64,000 nt of DNA from Rhizophagus irregularis (lineage: Eukaryota > Glomeromycota > Glomeromycetes > Glomerales > Glomeraceae): assembly GCF_026210795.1 (NCBI RefSeq), contig NC_089450.1, positions 3,348,001-3,412,000 of the forward strand, read 5' to 3'. Position 1 is the stretch's first letter. Each line of letters opens with the position of its first letter. This document shows, piece after piece, positions 12,531 to 22,959 of this stretch. The notes under the pieces were generated by a model, which worked only from the letters and a program-made list of their open reading frames with translations, did no database searches and had not been told where the DNA came from. Position numbers and translations under genes: made by a program.

Positions 12531-15180
12531 ATATTAAAAAAAAATATTATTATTATTATAATCTGTGTTTGTTTTTTAATTTCAATTTACTAATATTAAC
12601 ATTTTAATCCATTCCGCTAGTTCATATGATTCTCCGAATGCTTTTGTAACATCAAATTCAAATTTATGAAATACTTTGTAAATTTTTTACCTTTAATATA
12701 TTATTTTATTTAATATATAATTATTTTGAACGTAATGTGTACGGTTAAATTGCATTTTAATAAAGAGGAATAATATAAAAATTTAATTTTTACCATAATT
12801 TTCGGTGATTAATGCTCTAATATAAGACAGAGTAACAAAAGATGATAATTACATCGTCTACATCATGATCAGCTAATACTGTTTCTTAGTAAAGAAAGCC
12901 GAAAGCGACCGTTCTCTCTTTCTACCCAATATTAATAAATCATTTCCAACATAAACCAATAGATAAGTTTCCGCTACCTTTTCCTCCCTCGTTAATTTCA
13001 GTTAAAGGTAAGATGCACTAATTTCACATGCAAACTATACATCAAATATAAAATATAAAATCAAAAAGTAATCATTTTCCTGAAATCTGAAATGGGAAAT
13101 CTTGATAAATTATATTATTATTTTACTTAATTAATTAATCAAATTGCAAGATATTTTTGTTTCAGTGAAATTATTCACTTTACATAGTATTCATCATCAC
13201 TCAAATGTAATCAAACGTTTTCATTAGTTAAACTGGATATAATTTCTTATGGTTTCTTTTTAGTAATTTACAAGAAATCATTTTAATTTGATATTATTTA
13301 TCAATGGAATGCTTTGCTCTTTAACCATTTGAGCACCCATTTACAATAAAGAGCATTGATGGTAATATGATACTAGTATTATCTTTGTCGAGAAAAAATC
13401 ATTTGACTTGACAAAGCGCCTGAATTTCCCACCGTCACCATAAAAATTCCACTTTCACGTGACCAGAAAATAATCGTCACTAGTGTGAATCTCTACTGTT
13501 AATGCCATAATTCCGGCCAAAGTCGCGTAATAGTGATTTTTTGTAACGCTGGTACCCCCAGATAATTAATAGAGGTTATATCCACGGTACTAATTAGAAT
13601 TATACATAAATTTGATTCGTTTTACTATTCGCTTTATATAATATTAAAATATCCTCTTTTAGTATAGTATATTTACATTAAAATTTCATTTATTTATTTA
13701 TAATAATTGTAATTTGTTTTTAAATGTTCGTTTCTTTTAATAAAATCCCATATTTTCTAACAATTTAAATGAAATCTAATCTGATTTACATATTAATCAC
13801 TCCATCTTTAAAATATACACTTTTACAAATAACTATATTATATAACCTCAAAATTTATTTAAAAATTTTATACTTCTTCTTATTGTATCTTATTTTTGCA
13901 TATAACATTTTTTCAAAAATATTGAAGCCGATCATATTATTGTAATCTTGGCTCACAAGTCACAATATAATAATTTCTTATCTCTTTGAGATAATTTTAT
14001 GATAACCACTTAGAAAGTGTTTGAGATATACATGTAATAGAAATACATGTTTGTACAAGCGTATTTATTTGGAAAAAATGATGCAGCATCATTTATTAAT
14101 TTATCAATACGACAAAAATAAAAAACAACAATAAAATTATTAATATTTACTCCAAACTTTGAGAATGTCCCATATCATACATCCCTATTATAAGAGACTG
14201 AGAAAGAATTAAGAGGTGATATGCCAACCGACATCATCAACTAAAGTAAAAACTAGGGAAACGGTAACCGTTACAAAGTCCGGAGCTTATCACGTTGGAA
14301 ATGATACAATAACATGAAAGGACAAACAAAGAAAAAAGCAAGCCGATATATTTAATTCATTTTATTTTGATTCACTTTATTTCGCATTTGTTGTAAATTT
14401 GTACAAAAATAATTTATTTTGTTTCATATTTGTTATAAAATTTTACAAACATAATAAAATTCTATCTATTTGGGCACGTTAAAAAACTTTAACATCAAAA
14501 ATTTTAAAATATAAAAAATGGAATAAAAAATTATTATTGATCTAATATAAACAGATCGAGATATTTTCAATTTTTCATAGCACATTTGTGATATACGTAA
14601 ATACCGTATATGAAGAACCGATCAAAGGACAATAGGACATTTTTGTACCACCTCATCTAAACATGTATAGTCCTGGATCTCTACGCTCCGGACTAACTAA
14701 ACGATCTATTAGTTTTGTATAACTATAATTCAAAATAACGGTTAGTCAAAATCCTACGCAAATTAAATGGAAAACTAAATTTAACTCTTAATTCTACTAT
14801 AATACTATTTTTTTTACTATGGTCCAAGGGGGGTGCACTTAGAGAGGTGTTAGTGTATTATATTTCGTTTTTGTAGCAACTTGAATTTTTTTTTACTTTC
14901 ATCTTGAATTTTCCATTCAATTAAACTTCAAAAGAGTTTTTACAAGCGTGATATATCTGATATGTTAACAATCGATAATTCGGATATTAGGTCCAGATCA
15001 ACACATATCGCAAAAACTATCTTATGCAACAATACATGTGCATTACCTTTTTGCATCTAGGTTAATTAAAAATAATAAATTCGCCAAATAATATAACGAT
15101 AATAAAGTTTAAATATATTAAAATACTAATAATAGTCTTTATATAAAATAGATACATGACAAAAGTTAACATAAGCCTGA
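12531..15180. other. gene-free stretch
   Basis: AT-rich intergenic sequence with no convincing exon, element terminus or structural RNA that I could recognise. Confidence 0.4.
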
Positions 15181-15221
15181 GTTCATCATAAAAGGGTTGT
15201 ACGGTATACTTGTAGTGATGA

Positions 15222-15354
15222 GCATAAGGGTGGCTGAGGTATACCACTTGGGTCACTATCATATGTATGGTGACCACCTTATCGCAACTACGGAACGGAG
15301 ACTAGGTAACCTTCGTCTTTACATCCAAACCTACTCACCCACGATGATGGTCAC
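15222..15354. repeat. repeat modules A and B, first arrangement
   Basis: Module A (15222-15255, GCATAAGGGTGGCTGAGGTA...) is followed by module B (15272-15354, GACCACCTTATCGCAACTAC...). Both recur at 19319-19441, but there B is inverted and lies before A. A further fragment (GGAGCGCATGCTTACCTT) occurs near 15363 and again near 15981. This looks like remains of a larger, rearranged repeat. Confidence 0.75.
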
Positions 15355-15599
15355 GCTTCTTAGGAGCGCATGCTTACCTTATAAATAGATGATGGTCTAC
15401 CATGAATTTCAACTATTCTTCTTTAATTACAAGTATAATAAAACAATAAATGGAATCTATAAAATAGTAAGAAAAAAAAGTCGTTAGTATGGCTGGTACC
15501 AGGTGGAAGAACCACCACCATACGCGTAAAAAAAAAGTCTCCAGAAAGGTGATGGTATCATACTACTCAAGTGGAGACCCTAGAACTTGCACAATAAAG

Positions 15600-15820
15600 A
15601 TTTTTTTTTTGTTTTTTTTTGTTAAATTTTTTTTTCTTTTTTTTCATTTCTTTTCATTTCTTTTTACTTTTTTTTCTATTTTTTTTTCTTTATTTTTTCA
15701 TTTTCATTTTCATTTTTTTTTTATATTTTTTTTTCTTTTATTTTCTATTTTTTTCTTTATTTTTTCATTTTCATTGTTTTCTTCACTTTTTTTTCTTTTT
15801 TTTTGTCATTTTTTTTAACC
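15600..15820. repeat. T/C-rich low-complexity tract
   Basis: About 220 bp of almost pure T with scattered C, built from TTTTTCTTTT and TTTTCATTTT units. The open frames across it are artefacts of composition. Confidence 0.85.
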
Positions 15821-16375
15821 TCTACTGTAATGGTCCTTTGGGATACCACTGACAATATGACACCATGCATACGAGCCAGGTGCATAGGCTAACCCTCCTC
15901 CAGGAAAGCCAGTTTCTCATATATACTCCCTTTCAACTTTTTTTATCTGTAAGCCTGTATCATTAAAACTATGCAAGCAGGGAGCGCATGCTTACCTTAA
16001 TATTGGTCTACCGTAAATCTTAATTTGTAAATACAATCCATACCGTATTACATTCTTTCATCTTCGGTAGAAAATTCAAGATTATATTCTTTATTTTCAA
16101 CCTGACCTTAAACATTGAGTTTGAGTATTGTTTTATATTGCTTGTTATTTCATTGCCAACCAAGAAAGAATTGTCACGAGTCTTGCCTGGAAATAATAAA
16201 AATAAAAAAAAAAAATCATATTGAATATATTTTCATAAAATAATAAAATGTATTTTTCTAATATCGAAAAACAAAAGAAGACCTAAAGAACCTATCCGGT
16301 AAAAGGTATTCTTGGTTTATTAGTTTCATCTGAAGAGTTACCTATCGAAGAGAGAGTTCGTAAAAAGGAAAAATT

Positions 16376-16615
16376 TCATATTGAATATATTTTTCCATAA
16401 AGTACGAGTTTAATTTCTCTAAGTTCGTGAGTTCGTGAGTTTGTTATATAAATATATTTATTTGGTTTTTGATAAAGAAACGAAAAATGAAGTATTGAGA
16501 ATATATTTTCCATAAAGTATGGAATATATTCCATACTTTAATTTTCTGAGTGAGTTCGTTATATGAATATGTTTGAAGTTTTTGAAAAAAAAATGAAAAA
16601 TGAAGTATTGAGAAA
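16376..16615. repeat. direct tandem duplication, two diverged units
   Basis: Two units share TTGA(G)AATATATTTTCCATAAAG, TGAGTTCGTTATAT and GAAAAATGAAGTATTGAGAA. Non-coding as far as can be seen. Confidence 0.6.
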
Positions 16616-16719
16616 TTTGAGGGAGTTTGGGACTTTGGGGTATATTTATACTTTTTAAAAACCTTTTACACAGTAGATGATATGGGAACTTCGATGTACA
16701 AAATTTACAAGATCAAGAT

Positions 16720-17300
16720 TTTTTTACTATATTGTTTCATAAAGGAAATAATGACTCATAAAATCTTGAATCTTGATAAAAAACTCCTTTTTTTTTAAAA
16801 AAAAAGTAATAAAAAAAGTAAAAAAAAAGCTTAATATTCATGAGTCATTACAAATATTTAAAGGGGTATATCGATCGTGATTTATCATATCGATCGATTC
16901 CTAATTTTCTAATGTATTTAATTAGATCTGGAAACTAGTAATATGAATCTTTTTATTAAACTACTAAACTACCATCAAATTAAAAAAACTTTTTTATTTA
17001 TAAATTGCGTAATATCACTAGAATCATTTCTCTTACATTAATCAGTTACAAGATTTGTTTCATAAAGGAAATAAAATCTTGAATCTTGATAAAAAAAAAT
17101 CTGATCTTGATAAAAAAAATCTCTTTTTTAAAAAAAAGTTAAAAAAAATGTAAAAAAATGTAAAAAAAAGTTTAATACTGAAAATTCTCATATATTTATT
17201 TATAGGGGTATATCGATCATGAGTCACATTTATCACATCGATCGATTCCTAATTTTCTATGTATTAGATCTGGAAACTAGTAATATGAACCCTTTTAACT
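16720..17300. repeat. direct duplication of about 240 bp with 340-bp offset
   Basis: The segment 16720-16952 recurs at 17056-17300: TTTCATAAAGGAAATAA, AAATCTTGAATCTTGATAAA, ATCGATCGATTCCTAATTTT and GATCTGGAAACTAGTAATAT occur in the same order in both. It sits directly upstream of the kinase relic at 17487. Confidence 0.75.
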
Positions 17301-17486
17301 TCAAGATTATCATGTAATATCAGATACCGTTATATGTATGGTTTTTGAATAAATTTACATGTTAGGTAGTTGTAAAGTTTGGAACATATGGATATGACTT
17401 TAATTATCCGGGTCTTATGAGACAGATAAACTTTTTTTATTTTTTTTCACTCGAATAAATATATATTTCCGCAGCAATAATATTAA

Positions 17487-17618
17487 ATGTCTGAAAAGAA
17501 TGAATGGCTTAACTGGATTGTAGAAGCAATTTCTAAAAAGCACATTGGCCATAAACATTTTAAAAATATTGAAGAAATTTGTACCGATGCTTTCAGAAGA
17601 GTTTACCGTGCTAAATGA
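17487..17618 (+). pseudogene. 5' fragment of a glomeromycotan-type protein kinase
   Basis: Plus-strand frame starting ATG at 17487 encodes 43 residues: MSEKNEWLNWIVEAISKKHI, then HKHFKNIEEI, then CTDAFRRVYRAK. In intact members of the expanded kinase family of Rhizophagus-like fungi this region reads approximately W-I-E-E-A-I-x-K-x-H-I, F-x-x-I-x-x-I-G-x-G-x-F-G-x-V-Y-R-A-x-W (from family knowledge, not a search). Here the glycine-rich ATP loop is destroyed (GxGxFG has become CTDAFR), and the frame stops with TGA exactly where the conserved Trp after RA-x is expected. No kinase catalytic core follows. I call it a truncated, decayed copy. Confidence 0.65.
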
Positions 17619-18102
17619 AAACAAATCTCTTCGTAATACTAAGTAAGTGTAACGTCGCTATATCAAATCGAATCACGTGATTGAAAGTTGCCATTAAAAG
17701 AGTTTTCTTTTCTAGATTGAAATCCAACGTAAAGTTACTTTTACAAATAATAAGATATAATTGAAACTTGATGACCTAACTGCGAAGTTTAACAAGGACT
17801 AAATATTTCTATACAGTCTTGTGATGTATAATTGTATATAGAGGTTATAAAAGTTACTCACGCGTAATGTAACACATAATCTTGATGTATGACTCATGAG
17901 TAAATGAGTATAATATAAATATATCTCATTACCTCTAATTTTTTTTATCTTTTTTTTTCGTCTTTTTTTTAGGTCTACCTTTTCTCTGTCTAGGTCTTCT
18001 CTTTATTAGGTCTTCTCTTAGGCCCCTTTTCTTTACGTCTTCCTTTAGGTATGTGGGTTGGGAGTGTGGGTTTGTGTGTATGTTTGTGTATTTCCTCCCT
18101 TT

Positions 18103-18720
18103 TCGTATTTTCGTATTCCCCTTTTCCTTTCGTATTCCCCTTTCCCTTTCGTATTCCCCTTTCCCTGTCGTATTCCCCTTTCCCTTTCGTATTCCCCTTC
18201 CCTTTCGTATTCCCCTTTCCCTTTCGTATTCCCCTTTCCCTCTTTCCCTGTTGTATTCCCCTTTCCCTTTCGTATTCCCCTTTCCCTGTCGTATTCCCCT
18301 TTCCCTGTCGTATTCCCCTTTCCCTGTCGTTCTCCCCTTCCCTTTCGTATTCCCCTTTCCCTTTCGTATTCCCCTTTCCCTTTCGTATTCCCCTTTCCCT
18401 TTCGTATTCCCCTTTCCCTGTCGTTCTCCCCTTCCCTTTCGTATTCCCCTTTCCCTTTCGTATTCCCCTTTCCTTTTCGTATTCCCTTTCCCTTTCGTAT
18501 TCCCCTTTCCCTGTCGTATTCCCCTTTCCCTTTCGTATTCCCCTTTCCCTTTCGTATTCCCCTTTCCCTTCCGTATTCCCCTTTCCCTTCCGTATTCCCC
18601 TTTCCCTTCCGTATTCCCCTTTCCCTTTCGTATTCCCCTTTCCCTTTCGTATTCCCCTTTCCCTTTCGTATTCCCATTTCCCTGTCGTTCTCCCCTTCCC
18701 TTTCGTATTCCCCTTTCCCT
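18103..18720. repeat. 19-bp minisatellite, about 32 copies
   Basis: The plus-strand unit is CGTATTCCCCTTTCCCTTT with recurrent variants (CTGT for CTTT, TTCC for TTTC, one-base deletions). The minus strand carries two G-runs per unit (GGG and GGGG). Because no unit phase contains a stop and 19 is not a multiple of three, long frames stay open in all reading frames. The minus-strand frames would encode Gly/Arg/Lys/Glu-rich 19-residue periods (GKGEYERERGIRKGKGNTK). A minus-strand frame continues beyond the array into a very basic tail to 17935. I treat it as a repeat, not a gene. Confidence 0.9.
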
Positions 18721-18921
18721 CCTGATCAATGTTGCTGCACCTCAACGTGGTGATCAGGTGACAACAAGTTTTTAAAAGACTTGGCTAAGTCAGCAACAAA
18801 TAATAATTACGTCTAAATTGATTTTTACAAACATTTTTATATTTATATTAATTTTTTTTTTCATTTATAATTTCATCTTACTGTAACTTGTGTTCAACAT
18901 TTTCATAACCATTTCTTTCTA

Positions 18922-19164
18922 TTAGGCCGGGCAAAAAAAAACTTTAGATTCTCGTGACCCGGCCGGGTCAGTTTTTCGAAAAATGGGAAATTTTTTTTTA
19001 TAGTAAAAAATTTTATAACGTGATTATAAGTTATTGGCCAATGTGGCGTAAAAAAATTTTACATATAAAAAAATTTTACAAATATAAAAAAAAATGCCGG
19101 CCGGCCGGGTCATTTTTAAAATTTTATGTCCCGAGAATCTAAAAATTTTTTTTGCCCGGCCTTA
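18922..19164. mobile_element. 243-bp GC-tipped inverted-repeat element, TA-flanked
   Basis: Left end TTAGGCCGGGCAAAAAAAAA then TTTAGATTCTCG, mirrored on the right (reverse complement TAAGGCCGGGCAAAAAAAAT). Subterminal GACCCGGCCGG copies face each other. Flanking TA at 18920-18921 and 19165-19166. A lone AGGCCGGG end also occurs near 40830. Confidence 0.8.
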
Positions 19165-19318
19165 TATGAATTAAGTAAAATAAATTAGTGTCAGTTACAG
19201 TATACTTGCTCTTTGGCCAGATATATAGTAAGTAACAAGTGGAAAAAAATGGGGAGGGTAAAAAAAAGGAAAATTGCAGTTACTTACGTAAACAAGCTTT
19301 AAGAAGCGAGATCAGAAG

Positions 19319-19441
19319 TGATCATCATCGCGGGTGAGTAGGTTTGGATGTTGAGACGAAGGTTACCTAGTCTCCGTTATTCCGTAGTTGCGATAAGGTG
19401 GTCATGGGCATAAGGGTGGCCGAGGTATACCACTTTGGTCA
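19319..19441. repeat. repeat modules B (inverted) and A, second arrangement
   Basis: Module B is reversed at 19319-19404 and module A is direct at 19408-19441, relative to the copies at 15222-15354. The following sequence to about 20100 looks like decayed repeat or gene material that I could not identify. Confidence 0.7.
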
Positions 19442-20564
19442 GTACCGTAGCCCCACGAAATTGCTAATAAAAGTTCGGATCCTGTAAGGATTCAGAAAGC
19501 TAATAACCTTCTATTGTCCCTATATGGGAAATGTCCTTCGCAATAATCTTCTAGATAATTGTGATTGCTCACAACAAGGAAGTCTCAACTTTTAGTCGTT
19601 CTTCTGAAGATCTTTTAGATCGTATTGTGATTTTGACATCCATACTTATGCTAAAAGCGATGTTTATGTCATGATTTGGTTTAAACATCTGAAGATTTAA
19701 GGAAAATTATTTCGAAATGATCGTATAGCACTTATGAACAAATACTAAATTTGTTCATTGACGAGATTCAACAAAGAAAAATCGAAAAAAATCTGACAAT
19801 TGCATTCAGAAATTTAGATTCATATGAAAGTAATAAGCAATTCAAATGTAATTTACTGACGTAAGTCTTATCACTACTGATCAGGGGTGAAGCTGAAAAT
19901 TCTGACCGAAAAGTTCAGAAAGATTCGAGCAGGTCACTTGGGCACGGCGTGCTACTGTTTGGGAACATGATGCCTTATTGATAATGAAGGTGTATACCTG
20001 GTAGACAAATTTGATGAATTCGCGACGTCGGTCAATATCAGAAATTATAAGATCATTAATTTCGTTTAAGGTAATAACCAACATTGCAGTATTTTTATTG
20101 TAAATTTTAAATAATATCTTTGAAATTTTTCTTTTATCGCAGAATCACGTTATAAATCTTCGCGACAATATACAAAATCTGTTCGATGGAAAGCGCCGAT
20201 TCATACAGAAATCTCGTCATTATGGTAAAATTGCTACCAAGACATCCCTAAATCACTCAAGAAAAAAAATAGTTTTTTTAATTATCGTTATTGTACAACA
20301 AAGTTAAAAAATTCGCGATCTTATTGTATACCCAAAATAAAGCTTTGTTGTACTTAAATCCTCATTTGATTTTTTTAGGATTTCACTACTTGAAGCTTCA
20401 CCCACACTGGCTTGTATTTTACATGCTTGTAATTTACTTTCGAAAGGTTTTACGTTTGGACTAACTGAAGGATTAAGAATTTTTTTAAAAAAATAATTTT
20501 TACCAACATGATTTTTGTACATATAAATACAATCTTTATAAGGCATTAATATATAATATTTATA

Positions 20565-21503
20565 TACTTGTAGCCGAAACCTCCCAAAAATATGGCTGAA
20601 CCCGAAACTCCGAAACCCAAGTCCGAAACTAATGCCGAAATCCCGAAACCCTTGCCGAAACTTTATATAGGCCGAAACTATCTTTTTTTATTATAGGCTG
20701 AAAGTCCGAAACTTACAAAACCATTTTTAATTTATTTTTATTATAGCAGATATTATTATTTATTAATTAATTATCAAATTTATACATTATTATTATTAGT
20801 GCGCTAAAATGCTAAATTGTAAAAATTAAATTACTATTTACTACTTATTTACTAAAATAAAAAAAAGTTATAACTGTGAATTTTAAATTTCATTATCATC
20901 CACTTCTTTGGTTATTAATACCTCAGTATAAAATCTTCACGTTCTGGAGCCAAAACATTCCCATATCTTGCTAATAAGATGCACTCTTTAAAGAACCGAT
21001 CAACTTCTAACTAAAAAATTTAATTAAATCCTTAATAGATTATACCATTAGTGTTTATTATTATAAGAGAATAAGGAGAAGTCACATTCTTTGTTGATTT
21101 ATTATTTAAATAATCCAACAAATATCTTGTGTGACGTGCAACAATACCCTAATTATTTTATAAGTTTTAAACACCCTCTATTAATAGTAAAAATTCGCGT
21201 AATAGGAGGGGGGAGGGAGGACAGGACCAAACCTCCGAAATTTGCAAGATACCCGGGTACTATGGCCCTACGCATTTTTTCAGGGCCGGGATTACAATAA
21301 TGTCAGTCAGCTACTAAAATAAGTAATAAAATTCCGACCAACATTATCGAAAGTTATCTAAAAAAGGAAAGATTTTCATGGTTATTTCTTGTTACCTATT
21401 CAGTATTGCTCGGGGGTCCTGTTTCGGTTTCGGGAAATGGTTTTTGAAACTAATCTGTCCGAATCCGAAACCAAAACTAGGTCGAAGGTTTCGGCTACGA
21501 GTA
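20565..21503. mobile_element. 939-bp CCGAAAC-repeat inverted-repeat element
   Basis: Left terminus TACTTGTAGCCGAAACC and reverse-complemented right terminus TACTCGTAGCCGAAACC match at 16 of 17 bases, with TA flanking at 20563-20564 and 21504-21505. Both subterminal regions carry multiple CCGAAAC motifs (20572-20715 and 21420-21500). The interior has no convincing transposase. The right end is shared with 5098-5205, so this end was part of the ancestral inverted duplication. Confidence 0.7.
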
Positions 21504-21974
21504 TAACTGTATAACTGACAATTAACATATATATACAATAGTTTTGTTTACTAAAATTAATCTTCATTTTCTCAAGTATCACAAGGATTATAAACTCTGT
21601 TTTCAAAGAGAATTAGTTTATTAAGATACCAATTGACAAATCTTTGTTATGAAATAGTATAACATTTCCTTTAATTCTAAATTTAGTAGATCTCATCTCG
21701 TTTTATAGTCGTGGATTTGAAAACTTAATCAAAATTAAAATAAGATTATTAATACTTAGTGCGCATTAATAAATTGTCCTATTTTAGATAAGAATTTATC
21801 TAATGAATTACAAATAAGTTAAAAGAAAGAATTTTTTATTATTGATTTATCGGAGTAATCTTTGTGACTGACCGATTCGGGCCGAGATATTTTTGTAAGA
21901 AAATTCACATATGTTTACTTTATTGTTACTTTCTAAGTTTAGAAGTTTATTAAGTTTATTTCGATTTATATGGG

Positions 21975-21982
21975 TATATAAA
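21975..21982 (+). promoter_or_regulatory. TATA box of family member E
   Basis: TATATAAA, 67 bp upstream of the ATG at 22049, inside a block conserved with the promoter of member A. Confidence 0.5.
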
Positions 21983-22048
21983 TGCAATATTTTCGAAATA
22001 ACATTCCTCAAGAAAATACATTTCAACTAATAACAGACAATAAAAAAA

Positions 22049-22959
22049 ATGGGTTTACAAATAACTAAATGTTGTTTCTGCATTCCATTGAAAGCTGGTG
22101 TTATAATTATATCATTACTTTGGCTTGTAAGTTTTCCATAATTTTTTCTATCAAGTTCAATAGCAATTGAATTTTATATTAACAATACATTCAAAATTAT
22201 TTTTTTTATTTTTATTTTTTTTGTCGTTTTAAAAGTTCATAGGATTATTCTTTACTATATTCAGAGTTTTGGGCCTTAAACGGTATATACAGGATAAAGG
22301 ATTAAAAGAAGTTTGTAAGTCCTTTATTTTAATTCGCTCAAAATTATTTTTTTTTTAAAAAAAAAATATATAAAATAATTATTTCAGCAGAGGAAGGCTC
22401 TACTATCTTTACATTTGAAATCATGGTTATGGCCCTTGATGTATATGCTACACTCGGAGCAACATTTGGGTTGTACGCTGTAATTTTTTCGGTATGATGT
22501 AATGGAAGAAATTAAAAGATTTTCTCTTTTCAGAATGAAATTAAGCTAAAACTTAACATAATTTTATTTAGAAAAAGTATAGAATGTTGAAGTTATACTC
22601 TACACTTGGTTTCATCGCAGCAGGAATTGAAGTTATAATAGGTATAGCAGTAATTGTTAATTCAATAGTATTCGGATGTACAAAAGGAGAAAATTCGTAT
22701 GATTGTAGATCAACCATACGAAATTGTTTTTGAAATTCTTTTCTCGGTACGTATTAATTTAATATTTTTCTTTTTTAAGAAAAAAATTATTTTTTATAAA
22801 CTAAAATATATTTATTTTCTATTATGATATTAGGTGTACTCTTCTTTAACAATTTCATCTTATGCATGTAGAAAAAAGGAAAAAGAAGCAGCAGCTGTTA
22901 GAAATTTAAATGAATCATCCGATCAAACTAACCATAATTTTGTAGTCGTATTAAATTAA
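22049..22959 (+). pseudogene. four-span membrane protein, family member E, frameshifted in exon 4
   Basis: Exons by homology: 22049-22126, 22236-22314, 22388-22491, 22572-22746, 22834-22959. The first three exons are intact (start MGLQITKCCFCIPLKAGVII; exon 3 ends LGATFGLYAVIFS). Exon 3 begins at a CAGCAG acceptor where only the first AG keeps the frame. Exon 4 is 175 nt against 201 nt in its paralogue A; a net deletion after SYDCR shifts the frame and gives TGA at 22731-22733. In the shifted frame the lost part continues PYEIVFEILFS into an intact exon 5 (VYSSLTISSYACRKKEKE...). Either a recent pseudogene, or a sequencing or assembly indel. All splice sites remain good. Confidence 0.75.

Noticed and set aside
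15489-15852. Phe/Leu-rich frames
   Set aside because: They arise from a T/C-rich low-complexity tract.
16280-16375. Short protein-like phrase (PVKGILGLLVSSEELPIEER)
   Set aside because: Reads like coding sequence but has no start, no continuation and no recognised family; only noted.
17415-17624. Minus-strand 69-codon frame
   Set aside because: Antisense shadow of the plus-strand kinase relic.
17935-18745. Overlapping long minus- and plus-strand frames across the minisatellite
   Set aside because: All six frames are open because the 19-bp unit contains no stop in any phase; openness is not evidence of coding. No splice or promoter support.
19881-20546. Two minus-strand frames of 67 and 80 codons
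   Set aside because: Short, flanked by repeats, no recognised motif; possibly decayed repeat coding sequence but not supportable.
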